Positions 23,647 through 35,971 of a DNA stretch of 64,000 bases are shown piece after piece. Position 1 is the first letter of the stretch; each line of letters starts with the position of its first letter. Both the position numbers and the translations under genes were made by a program. Origin of the DNA: Endocalyx cinctus (lineage: Eukaryota; Ascomycota; Sordariomycetes; Amphisphaeriales; Apiosporaceae); NCBI GenBank assembly GCA_001600455.1, contig BCKC01000007.1:2048019-2112018 (forward strand). Direction: 5' to 3'. The notes under the pieces were generated by a model. The model ran no database searches. It had not been told where the DNA came from and saw nothing but the letters and a program-made list of their open reading frames with translations.

Positions 23647-24972
23647 GATGGATGAAAAGGGGGATGCATATCCTGAGGGGAAAAGAAGAACAAAAAGACA
23701 AAAAGGCATGTGTAAAAACATGTGTATATATTAAATATGGGATTAAATTTAAAACTAGACCACTATACCCCCCGAATACTTATTTATCATTCACATAAAG
23801 GCGTCTCGATCGATTTTTTTATTCGTCGACAAACTCGGACTGGGAAAGATAGGGAAAGATAGACTATCATATATGGAAATGCATGTCGGAAGCTAGTAAT
23901 ACAGCACTGCCAAGCTCATGCTTTATTTTTATAATGCATTGTAAGTATGTGAAGACCCATTGCGCAAGAATATGATCCTAGGGATTTCATGTTGTTCTAG
24001 CTAGCGAATGTGAGAGTTTACTTTCTTCATATCAAAAGATTTAAGATCTGGACCGTGATATATGTAATTACATCCCAAGATGTTCTGCGCACCTACTTAT
24101 GGCAAAGAACCTAGAAGAGCTCTCAACTTATGGGTAGCACGAAGCCTGCTCCATTCTTTAAAGTAATCGATTAGGAAAGGACATACGGCATTAGTTACAG
24201 ACGTTATTCACCAATTCGCGAGAAATCTTAAGAATTTGGATATAAGTCAACTCGAGTCAATTCTCGTCACTTTGCCATTTTTCTATAGGTAAGTAGACTA
24301 GCTGCCTATCTAGCACGAACTATGAAGAAAATCGATGAAACTGCGACTGAAAATGACATGCATGCAAACGTGTATGCTGGGCACTTTGGTACATATGATG
24401 ACCGACCCGAAAATCTAACGCAAGATTCGTCATCCAAGACCATAAATTGGTGATGAATCAGTGATGAATCTGAGTAGATGTGACCATTTTCCACCCAAAT
24501 CAAAGATCCATCAGTGAGAATGTTGTCCTTCGAGGACCATAGTAGAATTCAATACGACGTTAGACCGATTAATAGCGCACAAGAAAGGGTTCCATCATTC
24601 GTATGCGGATATATTGCAAACATCATCCTCTCATTCCTCGTGACATTCCATCGTTATTCGTTTCCTTCATCAAAGAACTAAGTCGTAAATCTAAGTTCGC
24701 AAGGCAAAAGTACAAAGGCGGAATGCATGAAAGTATAAAAAGAGTACAAGTCGAGAGGGGGGCTCGGTCACTCAAGAGGAGACCAAGAGATGACTCAACC
24801 CAGTAACGCGAGGTTATTTTCAAAGGTGCGTACCGTAATCAGTAGAAAGAGTAAACCAGCGGGATAGAACAGGCGAGGTATGGGCGGGACAGACCGTGTC
24901 ACAAGTTGATTTACCAGAAAGGCCGAAAGGCAACGACCTTCTCCGGGGTGAAAGCCACGTTGGTTGGGAAAT
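23647..24972. other. Convergent spacer right of GPI11
   Basis: About 1.3 kb with no supported gene. A small direct repeat of GTGATGAATC is seen at about 24450-24470. The rest is unremarkable AT-rich DNA between two 3' ends. Confidence 0.5.
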
Positions 24973-25552
24973 CTAGGCTTCACCAAACGCCAATTCTGAG
25001 ACTTCAAGCTTGAGCTTCTTGTCCTCGTGATCATCGCCGTCTTCGTCGTCGTCGTCCGAGTTTCCGACGATTTTAGACGGCGTCTTGGCGGTTGCGCGGC
25101 CACGCTTCCTGCCGGCCTCGGTGGCGGGGGTGCGGGTCTGCTTAGATGCTGGAGTGCCGTTCTTCGAGCTAGCGGCGCCGTTCTTCTTCACCGGGGTAGA
25201 AGGGACGCTGGCGGAATGCGCCTCCTCGCCGTTGTTGCCGAAGAGGAAAGGATGGTCTTTCTTGAGACCGGCGAGGAAAGTCTTGCTCCAGCGGGTGCTA
25301 TACGATTACGATACCATCAATCTTAAAAAAGTTGCTCGCTGGCAAATAGTAGGAAGAATGATGGTGGGAAATGAAAAAAACTTACGTGACAGAATCCTGA
25401 GTTGGGCTGTGGCCCATCTTTTGCATGGCATCTATGACCGGCCCCCATTTGATCCTGAGCGCTCCGAGGTTGCCTCCGCTGATGGAGAGGAGGACGGAGA
25501 CCATAAAGTCTCGGTCGGCCTTGTCGGTCCACTGCATGCTACCTCGAGGCAT
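24973..25552 (-). CDS. Small Myb-like/charged-tail nuclear protein
   Basis: Minus-strand exons 25552..25386 and 25297..24973 give 163 residues. The first 70 residues (MQWTDKADRDFMVSVLLSIS, then KWGPVIDAMQKMGHSPTQDS and TTRWSKTFLAG) have the tryptophan spacing and helix pattern of a Myb/SANT-like domain found in many small Pezizomycotina proteins. The rest is low-complexity: a Lys/Ser/Thr stretch with a likely nuclear signal (GRKRGRATAKTPSK) and an acidic block (DDDDEDGDDHEDKK). DNA or chromatin binding is inference; no specific partner can be named. The ATG at 25552 is preferred because the longer frame upstream (to 25666) is AT-rich and unlike a coding sequence. Confidence 0.7.
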
Positions 25553-26681
25553 CTTGACGTGAATTTGTCGCACGGAATTATGAGGTAAGTTGTCTTGAGA
25601 AAAGATACCGATAAGGGATTGGTGACAAATCTGGCTGGTGAAAGAATCCGAAATTGTGAGTTGCACTTCTAGGAAGAATCTAGGAATATAAATTACATTT
25701 GATTTGCGGAAGACTCACTTTGTGTGTACTAAGTGTGCTGAATAAAATGATTATGAGTCAGTTATTTGGAGGCACGATGATAAGATGTAATGTGAAAAAG
25801 GTTGTGTGTGTTTGGTATTGTTATGTGCGCCGTAGTTGTACCGGTATTCCTAATCTGCAAGGGGACAAACATAAAACACTTGGGAAGTTATCTAGGAAGA
25901 GGTAGGGGTAAGTACATATTCACGCGAATACTCTTAGGAAAAGAAAAAGAAAAGAAAAAAAGGAGAAGATTGGGTGAGAGACGTTTGGTTGCAGAGTGAC
26001 GTCGGTGAGAGTGGTAATGTCATGGGGGTGATTGTCTACTACACAACCGACATGCAGCCACCCATGAAATTTTCTTGAGTTTATCGGGAAAGAAGAGAGG
26101 AAAGGATGAGAATATAAATTAAGTCAAGAATCAAGTAGATTGGTGTGTTTTCTCACGTACGTACCTTCAGTTATATTTTTGATAGATTCCCGGAGAGAGA
26201 TATGTACGCAGTTTGATACTCTTAAGAAGTGCCAGCTGGTACTAGATAAAAAGTCCTTGGAATTTCAATGGTATGAATCTGGTATAATAGGATGTAATGA
26301 TCAATGGAGGATGAAGTTCATAAGTAATGGCTCAAACATGAAAGAAACAAATTAGAAAATGTACTTGTGTTGCCGGCAGTACTGTTGTTTGTTCGGCCTG
26401 GTGATGAGAAGTTGCATCGGGGTTCCTAGATATAGATAAATATATAAAATAAGAAGGTGAGAACGAGCCGATCATAATAAACTAGGTTATAGCTTCCTTG
26501 AGAATTATGAATGTTTCTAATCGAGTACATTAACATAGAACACCTCGGAATATGACAATGGGCCAATAAAGAAACCCATCAGTGGATATCTATCTACCTA
26601 TATGATCTTTGGACATTATCAGTTTCTCTATTGAAACTTACCTCTCAGATATGTTTGGCTGGTAATAACAAAAAACCAAGG
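25553..26681. other. Spacer between the Myb-like gene and the hairpin repeat
   Basis: This kilobase includes the promoter of the minus-strand Myb-like gene and otherwise AT-rich DNA. No coding sequence is supported. Confidence 0.45.
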
Positions 26682-26991
26682 TGTTATTCACACCTGCTCC
26701 CTTTATTGTATCTTTAACGCTCTTCCGTGCCTGTCCCACGGATACTTCATAGGCCCTCTAACGTCCTCCGTATCTCCTTTTTAGGTGACCCATTTTTGAT
26801 TCTCTCCCTCGTTATAAATACAAACAGAAAAGTTTGGAAGAAGTGTTGATTATTAGTAGCTAGCTGGAGTATAAGCCACACCAGCCACATCACCAGCCAC
26901 AGGCTGGTGTATGTGGCCAGTGCGGAGCTGGCCTGTACGCCAGCTCACTTACACTCGAAATAATTCTGACTAGCAGAATTATTTCACAACA
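26682..26991 (-). mobile_element. Candidate solo LTR or fold-back repeat with three stem-loops
   Basis: Three adjoining inverted repeats lie within 101 bases. The first is CCACAT-CACCAGCC / GGCTGGTG-T-ATGTGG at 26885-26916. The second is GAGCTGGC / GCCAGCTC at 26925-26946. The third is a perfect 12-base stem, GAAATAATTCTG / CAGAATTATTTC, at 26957-26985. Read on the minus strand, the block begins TGTTGTG, then has the hairpins, a TATTTATAA box, an AATAAA signal (revcomp of 26701-26707) and ends AATAACA. That is the order expected of an LTR (TG...CA, TATA, polyadenylation signal). I see no target-site duplication, no internal retroelement sequence and no second copy in this window, so the boundaries are tentative. 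It sits just past the 3' end of the phosphodiesterase gene. Confidence 0.4.
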
Positions 26992-27040
26992 TCAACAACA
27001 ATAATAACTTCATTTTTCAGAACAGTAAAATCTTACGATT

Positions 27041-28167
27041 TTAACCCAACAAGAAGATTATCTGCCATATATTCTTGGCGATACCCGTGAAGGTTGTTTC
27101 TTTCTTAGGTGCGTTAAATCGCACCGTTGCCCTGCCACCCTCCGTATCTTCTTCACGTAAGCGATCGCAGACCTCGAGGAATAATTTGGGATCGTTGACG
27201 ATGACCCCGTCGAGATTGTTCTTGATGCCCCACTCCATCCAGTCCTCCGTGTCGGCCGTCCACATATGCACCCTAACGCCTAGTCGCCGCATGTCCTTGA
27301 GGAACGACCACCCCGAGGGATTCGACAGAGACCAGTTCAGCATGCTAAATGATAGGTCTGGAACGTGCGCTAATAGACAGCGGGCGTAGTTGATTGAGTA
27401 ACCCACGTGTGTGAGGTGGTAACTAGGAAGGTATTTTTTGCAGAATTTTATGTATGTTGCCTATTCTATTGTGTTAAAAGAAAAAGAAAAAAAAAAGGAA
27501 GAAAAACAAGGCGATAGATGTGGGATCTGATGCTAGGTAAAAGGGCAACTTACATTCCAACAGCATGGCGTTACTCTCTCGCTCCACGGCCGCCGAGTCA
27601 GTACTGAGTCTAGCGTCTCGGCAAGCACTCGTACCATCTCTTCTGGGTCGTCGTGCGTCTGTGAAACGGGGTCAGACAATATTTCTTGAAGAAAACATGA
27701 CTTGTGGATGCCGCTACAATCCCAAGCCTTTCGCTCTTGGGAAATCCTTCCCGCCTTCATTCCAGGCTATTATATCTCCTAGATCAAACAGAGGAATAAG
27801 AAGAAATCCTGCCTTTCATTCTTACCTTGATATCTAGCATAAGCCAAATATGCTCCTTCCCCGGCAGCGCCAAGTATTCCAGCAGATCTTTCAGAGACGG
27901 CATCGTCTGCCCGGCCTCGGGCTGTTTTAAGGTGGGTAATGTTCGGAGGTATTCCCAATCGCAGTCACGCACGCGCTCTTCCAGGCCGTAGCACCGCTTG
28001 AGGGTCTCGTCGTGGCACAGGACGGCGACCTTGTCGCGCGACAGGTGCAGGTCCGTCTCGATCGCGTGCGCGCCGCCCTCCTCGACGGCCGACCGGAACG
28101 CGAGCATCGTGTTCTCCGGGTACGCGGACGAGTAGCCCCGGTGCGCTATCGCTTGCGGCATCGGCAT
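27041..28167 (-). CDS. Glycerophosphodiester phosphodiesterase
   Basis: Minus-strand exons 28167..27826, 27658..27554 and 27460..27041 give 288 residues. The start AIAHRGYSSAYPENTMLAF carries the catalytic His-Arg-Gly and Glu of the GDPD family. AIETDLHLSRDKVAVLCHDE supplies the metal-binding Glu/Asp and the second catalytic His. HIWLMLDIK, VHMWTADTEDWMEWGI and LDGVIVNDPK are the later TIM-barrel strands. The enzyme would hydrolyse glycerophosphodiesters to glycerol-3-phosphate and an alcohol; lack of SPX or ankyrin domains makes it the short cytosolic type. The frame continues upstream to about 28248 without an ATG, so either 28167 (or 28161) is the start or a further 5' exon exists. Confidence 0.87.
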
Positions 28168-29805
28168 CGACACGGAAGGGCGGTGGTTGTCGCGCGAAGC
28201 ACGGTGGTCGAGCGTCGGGGTCTTGGGTTGGAAGATCGGCTGCACGCCGATGGAGGTCGTTTCTTTTGATCGGCGAATGGGCGGATGTCATTAGGCGCGA
28301 GTTAGTTCGACTGCTTCTTCTTCTTCTTCTTCTTTTTCTTTTACTTCTAGCGCCCGACGTCCCGCGCGCGGGATGTTCTTCTTGCCTGCTTACTTACCTA
28401 TTGGATCGCTGAACGCTTTGCCTCCATCGTCGCCGCTCAGTAGCGGGGTTTGCTCGGTAACCATGATTGCGATAGTCGTCAGACTAGACCGCTGTTTGAA
28501 AGCAACTGTTGATTTCTTCAAGACCTGGTGTCTCGATATTGTAAAAGCTGTCGTGGTTCGAGATCAATATACTTTCCTTTCGCTTATTGTTATGTCTCTC
28601 TTTTCTTTCTATCGTCCGAAGGTTCTAACAAAAGCAAGTTTCGTTCTTTAATCCGAAGGGCCGAAATCTCCAATGACGAAGTAGACAACTCTCCACGCAC
28701 TGTACAGTTATGATCTATGTGTACAAGTAATGAATTTCTCTAGAAGAAGTCAAATTCGGCGCGACAGAAGAGATAATAATATGAGGCCTCCGTCAGTTCC
28801 GGCGCGGGAAATAAACGTCTGTTACATATGTTGTTTAAGTGGACAAACCTGTTTTGGATATTCCTTGCAGCCCCAGACAAATAAACGAAACGAAAAGAAA
28901 CGAAACATCTTAAGTCAGATTACCTACCTTTTGTATATAGAACTTCTCTCTGACCGGAGCTTACATAGCGCAGAATAATCCCGCACGGTCGCGTAAGAAG
29001 CATGCCTGGTTGGATACCGGAGAGGCTCGAGATTACGTTGCACGATAGCATAAACCGATAGCTGAGCCTTCTCCGAGTCTAACGATGACGAGAGAAAGGA
29101 AATCGATTTCCGCTTACGGTGGAGTTAGCAATGCGAATGCGAATGCGGAGTTAAGATTCGGAATTAAGAATAAAAACACATTTCATCTTAATACGCGTGT
29201 AACGAGTGTCCATAGTAACTATGTGATCCAGGCGATTATGGAACTATTGCTCTTCAGTTTGTAATAGTGTAGATAGAAAAGTTCCTAGCTCTATCAGGTA
29301 CAAAAGCTGAGAACTAATTAATCTGGTGCTCCACTCCACGCCAAACCTCTTTGTGTTAGGTCTCGGCTGCCTCGGTTACCGTGACATGTCCGTTCCCGCC
29401 GGCATCAAAGACCGCTATCTGGTGGCGCCTTGAACAACTACTACTAAAGATTACACTACATTGCGCAGGGATACTCGATGTAAACTGCGTTTTCCCTTAC
29501 TCATCATTAATTACGATTTTCGTCTTCCAAATACTTCGTGTCAAAAATGATATCCTATCCTCTCCAAAAAAAAAAAGAGATCCAATATTAACTCCATTAA
29601 GCAGAGGCGATAATCTCGCTAGGTACGATCGTGAATTCTTGAGGTACAGTCGTATACTTGGCCGTGTTATGACCTGTGTAGTTCCACCACGTCGTACTTG
29701 AAGTGAAGAAAAAGGTCCGCGTTAGTATATTGATTTACCGCGACTCCTAAATTAAGAGGAAGAAGAGAAGGGGGAGGGGGAAGGGAAAACGTTGGGGTTT
29801 ACTAC
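28168..29805. other. Spacer upstream of the phosphodiesterase
   Basis: This 1.6-kb region contains a CTT microsatellite at about 28313-28335 (an AAG repeat in the gene's leader) and otherwise unremarkable DNA. A 106-codon frame at 29381-29701 has no recognisable features. Confidence 0.45.
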
Positions 29806-30299
29806 TTACTCAACTTCCAAGTCGGTATATCTAACGCTCAATTGGATGTTGGCCATGCGACCGGTCGAGTTGGTGGAGCTGCCGGCGAGAAGCTGGGCGA
29901 CGACCTGGGCGTCGTTGTCTTCGTCGTCGGTTCGCGTGCAGAGCCTGTACGGGGAACCCTCTCCTTCACCGGCGCAGTGGGCTTCGAAACCGGGCTTAGG
30001 CGGCTTAGCCGTCAAGTTGGCGACGCCGGTAACGAGGAAGTCTGAAAGAAAAAAAAAAAAGTTAACATAAGCTAAACTTCTTCAATCGCTATGGCGTAAA
30101 GCAGGAAGAAAAAAAAGATAGTTATTCGAGAGGGTTTTTTTTACTGACCGTAAGAGCAGAGAGTCGTGTTGCAAGCGGCCTTCCATTCCGTCACGTCCCA
30201 TTCGTAACCGCCGATAGCGTCGGCCATGATCATCATCTTCGAGGCAGATGCGCCCGTGGCGGCACCCACCAATGCAGCTACGATAGTTCCAGCGCGCAT
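29806..30299 (-). CDS. Small secreted protein with four cysteines
   Basis: Minus-strand exons 30299..30149 and 30041..29806 give 128 residues. The first 18-20 residues (MRAGTIVAALVGAATGASAS) form a classic signal peptide with an Ala-x-Ala cleavage region. The mature part has four cysteines in the pattern C-x4-C ... C-x10-C and the WDVTEWKAACNTTLCSY opening seen in a common family of fungal small secreted beta-sheet proteins. One N-x-S/T site (NTT) and further NLT and NST sites suggest glycosylation. Its role is unknown; such proteins are candidate effectors or cell-surface proteins, which is inference only. The intron uses a GTCAGT donor and is A/T-run-rich. The upstream ATG at 30353 is less likely because it would bury the signal peptide behind a hydrophobic leader. 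Confidence 0.78.
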
Positions 30300-32355
30300 A
30301 TTGATTATTACGATTATAATTGATTTGATTAGAGGGAAGAATGAAAATAACAAAACGTCAAGATTAACGATGGTTCCAAGAGGTGGGTATTTAACGAAAG
30401 TCTTTCAAAAGGGAAAAAAAAAAAAAAAAAAAGAGAGAATGTCTGAATCTTAGCCAGATAGATATCAGATTCAAGTTGGTTGTAATTAATCAATCCCTTT
30501 GTATTTGCTATGGATTGCCACTCCTGAATCTTTAACAAATACCAATCAACCAATCCTATGTACTATGATTCACAGACACGGGACGAAAGCGAGTAGGTAG
30601 GCTATGAATCTCAGAGTAGCAGCCCCTCGTAGAAACATTATTGCGCTGGGAACATTCCCGGTATAAATGCCCAGAGTTCTGGGTACCGGTATTAAAAAAG
30701 TAAATTAATTTACTCGATGATTGTCAGCACATTTCAGTGACACTACGGAACGGCTGACCCTTGGTCGGTACTGTACCGCGGCCAGCAGAGGGCGCGTGTG
30801 TTCTGCTGTGTGGGCCAGGTAGATAATACGATCATCTTAAATAAAATGGGGAGGGTTTAACTTGTTCAAACTTTCACATTCCCCCCCGATGACCAATGAC
30901 GATAATCTAAAAGCATCCCTGTCCTATTGTGTTCCTGGATCGTTAAGGAAACTGATCAGAGAGCCAAGCGCCGTCGCCTTAAGATAGGTCGATCACTCTT
31001 CCCAAGGGAGCGTTGAACAAAGGAGTCACAAGGGAAAGGGAAATAAAAGGGGTCGAATTCGTTCAAGCAGGGCTGGTAGTGTAGGGCAATTCGGGAACGT
31101 CGTGTAGATCCGCTAAACCGTCAAGGTGTTAGCGCCGTTTCATCTTTTTAACATTAGCAATGCATAACATCCAACAAGAAATATCGGGGTTTCTTCAAAT
31201 CTGAATTCTACCATACATATTTCAGTACTCCGTGTTTTAGCAGTGTACTTTGTATATATCATACATATCATATCCTGCTTGTTGAAAACCCATCGTCGCT
31301 CCAAATACAGAAACGTTTTACGTTGATAGCTATTTACTTGAAGATTTAGTATGAAATATTTCAGAGGGATGACACGATGATATTTTTATAGCGTGGGAAT
31401 AGCACAACATACACTAATTCCCTAAGGAGTGCCATGCCTGTCAACGTTATCTCACCGAACTGCCGAAATATCCAGTTTGCCAGTGTATACATATACAACT
31501 ACAAAAAGAGGATACATGTCGTACGGGACTCAAGTTCTGTTCCCAAGTTTCTACATATCCGTCGCAATATAAATTGAACTTTCTATCAAGTCTTGCCAAA
31601 TTGCGGTGCCCACTATAGGATGATTTCCATGCCACCTAGAGAAATTTGATTAATGTATTTCAGGAGGTTCGTCACCTCCGCCGTACTACAACTAACTCTT
31701 CGACCACACACGGGAAAAAAAGTATCCACTACTTCCGAGTCCACCAACGGCATTGTGAGATCTCGTAAGAATTACGTTGGGAATATGTGAATGAAGACTG
31801 GGGGGGAATGATAAATGCCGTTAGCTGATATATGCAGGTGTGAGAGTTTAGACGCCTAGATTTGTAGAAAGAAAAGAAGAAAAAAACTATCAGCGTGGTC
31901 TACAAGGTCTTTAAGGATTTATCGGGTTTCTTTTGCAAAGAGTAAGCCAAAATGAATGGTGGTTTCGAGCAAATCTAGAAGCGTTTCACTCATATCATCC
32001 GATAAATCGCAAATTCGCCTCATTGTCTCGAATACATTCACGAAGAAGCTACAAGTTATGCACGACTTGCGCTCACCATCTTTTAAGGGGCTTCTTACTA
32101 CACACATCGTGCGGAGCCCCTTCCAAACAGTTCTCTTCACGGAATTTCTCCAGTCACGCAGGCTATGCCTTCTTTTTCTTCTCTCTTTCATCGCAAACAG
32201 AGTTACCTATAGTACCGCGTGTTTCTACTTTACAGAAACAAATCTAATATACAACAATTCTAGGCCCTGACTCCGTGTTTTTTTTTCTTCGACTCGACTT
32301 TTGACTTTTGACTTTTGTTGTTTGTAGGGGTATTTCTTTTTTTTTTTTTTTGTTC
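30300..32355. other. Spacer between the secreted-protein gene and LYS4
   Basis: About 2 kb of AT-rich DNA. It contains the promoter of the secreted-protein gene (a long A-run at 30415-30432) and short frames that overlap each other on both strands without family features. A GTAAATTAATTTAC palindrome occurs near 30700. No gene is supported. Confidence 0.45.
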
Positions 32356-35212
32356 TTAAGCCTCCATCTTCTTCATCTCGTGCTTGATCCAGTTCGTTAA
32401 ACCACCCTGCGCGATAATCTCCTGCAAGTTCTCCGCGAACTCGCCCACCTTCTCCTCCCAGCGCTCGCCGTCCTTGCCCTCCTGCACCTCGACGACGCTC
32501 CGGGTGATGTCCCACGTCAAGGTCCAGCCCGTGCGCTGCGTCGGGGTCTTATCCGACGCCGGGAAAGTCGCGCGAAGGCGCTCGACGAGCCGCGGTACTT
32601 CGAGATACAGAAGCGCGTTATTTATGCTGTTGCGGGCGAAAATGCTCGAGAAAGTACCGGCTACGACGAGCCGAATATCCTTAGCCAGAATCGCCGTGGC
32701 GGCCTGCTCACGGCTGGAGCCGGTGCCGAAGTTAAAGCCCGAGACCAGGATATCGTTGGGCTTTGCGATCGACTTGAATTCCGGATCGTAGTTCGACATG
32801 CATACCTCTGCCATACCTTCTCTCGTGATGTCGTCTTGATACGTATACTTGCCGGGGTAAATATTCTGATACGCGGTAAAATGACATATTAGCAGACAAA
32901 TCTCCAAACTCCCACAACATAACAAATATGAACTTCGTAAATTTGACACACGACTTCAACGTATATCACGGTAACGCCTGGGGACGCCTCGAAAGTTGGG
33001 TAATAAAAAACCAGAAGGGTGGAACATTCTCATTACTTACATCGGTGTCCAAGTTATCGGCGTTACAGAATATAATCTCGCCGCTGATCTTCTCCGGGAA
33101 GCCCGGGAGAATCCGAGTGGCGGCCTTTTCAGCGGTTTCCTCGCCTGCAGGGGCAGAAGACTCGACCCGGTCAATGAATGACTCGAGTTGCTCAAGCGCA
33201 CTGCTAAGCTCACTCTCGGTCGTTGAAGCGGAGCCGGTACCATAGCCGTATTTTATGCCATCGTAATTTTCCGGAGCTTTGTATACTCCAGGGCCCGAAA
33301 TCACGCCGTGGAGAGCGCTGGCTGCTACAACCTCGGGGCTGGCGAGGTACGCCTTAGCCACTGTTTTCATCGTTAACATTTTCTGTCGTGTTTGAAACGG
33401 AGAATTTCTCAACTAACGTCTTGACCCAAGTCTGCCCTTAAAGTTCCGGTTACTGGCAGAAATTCCAACTTCGCCGTCCTCCAAAAGGCCAACGCCCAGC
33501 CCAATACAAGTTCCGCAGGCAGCTATTTGGAGACTCGGGGTTAGTTACCTGTTCTTGATACAGCATAAACAAATACCAAGACGCATGTCCAGGCAGAAGG
33601 GGGTAGAATAACCCCCTGAAGAGGTAATAAGTAACTCGAGATACTAACCTGGGAGCGGAATACTTCCCGCCTCAAGCAAAGTCTGCCAGCTACCCTCATC
33701 CTCGGCGATGCTCTGCTCGTTAGCCGAAGCCGCGGCGATGTACATCTTAACACCGTCTGCTATTTTGGGGATCTTGCCGCCGTTGGCCTTTGCGGCATCC
33801 TCGAACACTTTGGCCGCACTCCGCAGATCGGAGCTTCGCGAGTTGGTGCAGCTCAGGATATACGCCTTGTTTACCTTGATGTTCTGCGGAGCGAGCTCGT
33901 TGAGCGGCGTCGAGATCTTCACCGAATTTGGCCCCGACACCTGCGGGGAGATGGTGGATAAGTCGAGATATAGTTTCTTGGCGTAGTGTGCCCCGGGATC
34001 AGCTCGGAGAGGGTTGGCGAAGAGTTCATCGACTTTTTCATGCGTGATTCGCTCTCGTGTCGTACGGTCCTCATACAAGGCTGCTTCCGTAGCCTTATAT
34101 CGTAGCCACCGCTTCAAGGTTTCGTCAATTGGGACTGTGAAATATAGACGTTAGACAAAACGCGTATTGCTAGTAGGCCAAATGCAAACTCACACATGGC
34201 GGCGGTCGCGCCCCATTCAGTCGACATGTTGCTAATCGTAAGTCTGTTATCAACCGAGATGCTAGCCATCGTTTCTTCAGAGCCAGCAAACTCGACACTG
34301 TGGTTGAGTACGTCGGACGGAAACAAGCCACAAACGGCTATTATGACATCTTTTCCGGTGACGCCCGGCGGCAACGTTCCCGTAAGCGTTACCTGCACGA
34401 CCGGGGGTGCTTGGAGCCAGCTCTTGCCGGTGGCCCAGATCGAGGCGGCATCGCTCCTCACTACGGCAACACCTAATGATCCTAGCCCTCCGTACATATT
34501 ACTGTGGCTGTCCGAGCCGACGCACAAAGTTCCTGGCCAAACGAACAACTCTTCAATCTACAAGACATTAGCGCACCAAAACTTGGGCATTTCTTATGTG
34601 GCGTAAGTGGGAACGCTTGCCATGACTTGGTGACCGATACCGTGACCGGGAGGGAAGAACAGAACGCCATGCTTCTTGGCGAACTCCTCAATCTGGTTGT
34701 ATTTCTTAACGTTGCTCTCGCTCTTGTTTTGTACGTCGTGATCGATCGCGAAGACCAACTGCGACGGATCCTTGATTTTTGTAGCGCCGGTAGACATGAA
34801 CTTCATAGCTACAGGCCAAGTATTATCGTGCGTAAGACATCTGTGGGGTTGTATCTGGATGTAATCACCGGTTCGAACGACCTTTCCCTCTGGAAGACCG
34901 ACGGCATATCGTTGGAGAATCTTCTCCGTGAGGGTTTGCGGGGTTGTCGTCTCGGCCAGGACACCGGGAAGGGTGGACCCTATCGCTCGAACGGTGGTCG
35001 TAGTCGACAGTGATCGGCGGAATGAGTGTAGTTGTTGCTGGCAAAATTGAGTGCGCACGAGGCGTTGGCTGCAAAGTCTCGGACTAGATATACGGCTGCT
35101 TAACCGGCAGAGCGACTGAGCAACCCTAGGAGTGGTGGCAACCTGTAGAAAGTCAGTCTTTTAGTAAAGCTATACCAAGGTATGAAATCATACGCACTGC
35201 CCTGTAAGCCAT
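32356..35212 (-). CDS. LYS4: Mitochondrial homoaconitase
   Basis: Minus-strand exons 35212..35198, 35142..34621, 34557..34194, 34134..33649, 33522..33418, 33360..33041 and 32865..32356 give 773 residues, normal for fungal homoaconitases. The N-terminus ([20 protein letters not shown] and more Arg/Ser) is a mitochondrial presequence. The three cluster cysteines are present, in [10 protein letters not shown] and [39 protein letters not shown] and [15 protein letters not shown] are aconitase-superfamily signatures. The enzyme converts homocitrate to homoisocitrate in the alpha-aminoadipate lysine pathway and needs a 4Fe-4S cluster. The first exon is 15 bases. The second intron (34620..34558) appears to start with GC (ATG/GCAAGC). 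An AGACTCA word at 35335-35341 is a weak match to a Gcn4/Cpc1 site. Confidence 0.93.
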
Positions 35213-35971
35213 GTTGCACTGGGCGGAGAGCACAAAGCTCTGGATAAACGAGAATGTCAGTATTTAAGATCAATCCGTCCGTATTTAGGTTCAATTGGAT
35301 TATATATATCTCAATAAACAACTCAGACTCAAATATACAAAATGTATTTCACCACCAATTGAAGTAAATGTATTTTACATGATTAATTTTTTTTTTCTAG
35401 TATTTTGAAGGATCCCTGTTCTAGTAGCTGTTCAGTGGGTATTTAGTGGCTGTTTTTGGTGGCTGGCCGATGTCGGTGGTTAAAATACAAGGTTGCCGTA
35501 AAGGTTTTGTTTTTTTTTCAAGTTACAGCCAATCCGTTGGGTTGTATAAGTAAGCAAATCAACCAATACGAATCGTTCAATTACTACCAATACAACTTTG
35601 GACATTATAATATAATTTAGTAGAATCCCATGAACACTTCCATTCTTTAAAAAGACAAAAGAGAAAATTCCCAAAATATATCTAATTATATGATATAATA
35701 TTATATCTATAGATGAGAGAATTTGCTTTCTATGAGGGGGTATAAAAGCCGTAATTCGCTGGGATTGTAGTCGCTATTCAACTTGTAGATTAGAGACTTT
35801 GCTTCGATTAAATGTCTCCAGAAACGCTCCTGGCGCATTATACAAATCATAACAAGAATCGTTACCAAGTACACTCTATAATAAATTCCCAAGCAGTAAA
35901 ATGATTTTCCACCGCGTGGATCCGCCCCACGAAGCTGTCCTCGGACGCTAGGCTCAGATAAATTCACCCTC
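35213..35971. other. Spacer between LYS4 and the TMEM234-like gene
   Basis: AT-rich promoter DNA for LYS4, with a TATATATAT stretch at about 35300 and a near-match to the Gcn4/Cpc1 site at 35335-35341. A frame across 35707-36009 is a shadow of the TMEM234-like 3' exon. Confidence 0.5.

Noticed and set aside
33041..33360. Overlapping plus-strand frames across the LYS4 exons
   Set aside because: They are complements of conserved homoaconitase codons.
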